64,000 bases of DNA from JAXGZG01 sp050952065 (GTDB lineage Bacteria > Bacillota > Sulfobacillia > Fermentithermobacillales > Fermentithermobacillaceae). This document shows, one piece after another, positions 63,341-64,000 of this stretch. The stretch lies in assembly GCA_050952065.1 (NCBI GenBank), contig JBMNKF010000005.1:62001-126000 (forward strand). The letters run 5' to 3'. Position 1 is the first letter of the stretch. Each line of letters begins with the position of its first letter. The translations under genes and the position numbers were made by a program. The notes below the pieces were generated by a model. It was not told the DNA's origin, searched no databases, and saw nothing but the letters and a program-made list of their open reading frames with translations.

Positions 63341-63981
63341 CTCTGTAGTAGTCCTCGAAGGCTTCGAACGTAATCTTGGTGCCAGTATTCCATTTGACAA
63401 ACTTGTAGGGCCCAGTGCCTACCGGGTTGCGGGCGAAACCCTCTGGATCAGCAGTCACGGCTTTTTCGCTTACGATGCCCATGTTGGCCGTAGCGATACA
63501 TCCGATTACGGGGCCGTATGGATACTTCATTTTCAGCTTCACAGTGTGGTCATCCACTAGCTCGATGGATTCCATGGCGCCGGTGATCCTGGAAGTGAAC
63601 TTGGAGGCCATAGCTCTCTCAAAAGAAGAGACCACGTCCTGGGCGGTCATTGTTTCCCCGTTGTGGAACTTGACGTCTTTCCTGAGGCTAGACAGTATTT
63701 CGAGCCCATCCGGGCTAATGTACCAGGATTCAGCAAGACCTGGGCCCAAGCTGCCGTCTTGGTTTTCCTTGACTAATGTATCGAATAGCTGGTACTGGAC
63801 AGCAAATGTCAATAGGTCGTTTCCATTCGCGGGGTCAAGAGTCGTGGGCTCTGCATTGATGGGCGATAGCCAGGCTTGTCTTTTTGGTCGTGACAGGGCC
63901 GGGGTCCGGGCTGCCGCAGGCTGCAAGCAACATACTGCCAAGGCAGGCTATTGCCACCAGTAATATGAGGCTTCTCTTCAC
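63318..63981 (-). pseudogene. Truncated, frameshifted family-5 solute-binding lipoprotein
   Basis: Starting with GTG at 63981 behind GGAGGAAG, the frame gives a signal peptide with lipobox LAAC. It then needs a +1 shift to continue into NAEPTTLDPANG and the typical family-5 binding-protein domain. One extra base in the GGG at 63861-63863 explains it: removing it gives SLAIAINAEPTTLD. The protein then runs through FHNGETMTAQDVV and PVGTGPYKFVKW to a DYYRGPREL end, where it is cut short at about a third of normal length and fused to the M24 remnant. It is a peptide-binding protein relic. Confidence 0.85.
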
Positions 63982-64000
63982 GCTACTTCCTCCCATCTCG

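Overview
The window reads as a chromosomal segment of a Gram-positive-type bacterium, most likely a member of the Bacillota (Firmicutes). The reasons are strong AGGAGG-type ribosome sites before nearly every gene, a PyrR-type attenuator ahead of a uracil permease, a Bce-like peptide-sensing ABC/two-component module, lipobox-bearing lipoproteins, and DegV, RocB-like, CBS-ACT and TipAS-domain proteins. I cannot fix the class or genus. No rRNA, tRNA or CRISPR array was seen.

Positions 1-16.4 kb hold mostly housekeeping and envelope genes: a zinc-ribbon protein, a RocB-like M20 peptidase, a CBS-ACT protein, a secreted GH26-like glycosidase, a MurJ flippase, a two-repeat lipoprotein next to an ApbE flavin transferase that carries an in-frame TAG, a MATE exporter, a polysaccharide deacetylase, PurC, and the TldD/PmbA pair. 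Positions 16.4-19.3 kb hold a compact run of four membrane-protein genes of unknown function, which is the best candidate here for an undescribed system.

Positions 19.4-40.1 kb mix peptidases (S9, M55, M24, M3) with a class II aldolase/adducin protein, a lone TipAS domain, a coiled-coil protein built of 21-residue repeats, the Bce-like module (ATPase, permease, response regulator, kinase), a YbjN-like protein, the PyrR-controlled uracil permease with a 31-bp minisatellite directly upstream, a WYL regulator, DegV, a HIRAN protein and a class V aminotransferase. Positions 40.4-44.2 kb are a nested transposon: an IS21-family element whose right end was hit by an IS3-family element. Both target duplications are readable.

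Positions 44.4-51.3 kb are a minus-strand peptide-uptake operon (M24 peptidase, two permeases, two ATPases, solute-binding lipoprotein). Positions 51.5-59.0 kb hold a carbohydrate locus: DhaL- and DhaK-like kinase subunits, a class II ketose-bisphosphate aldolase, a fucose/arabinose-isomerase-like protein, and a GH127-like glycosidase, with an amidohydrolase on the other strand. Together they suggest isomerisation, phosphorylation by a DhaKL-type kinase and aldol cleavage of a sugar. Positions 59.1-64.0 kb return to M24 peptidases and an aminotransferase and end in a decayed junction, where a frameshifted solute-binding-protein gene is fused to the C-terminal half of another M24 gene.

The recurring theme is peptide and amino-acid use: five M24 sequences plus M20, M55, M3, S9, TldD/PmbA and a peptide ABC transporter. 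Many starts had to be moved inward from the longest open frame to agree with a ribosome site; each such choice is noted.
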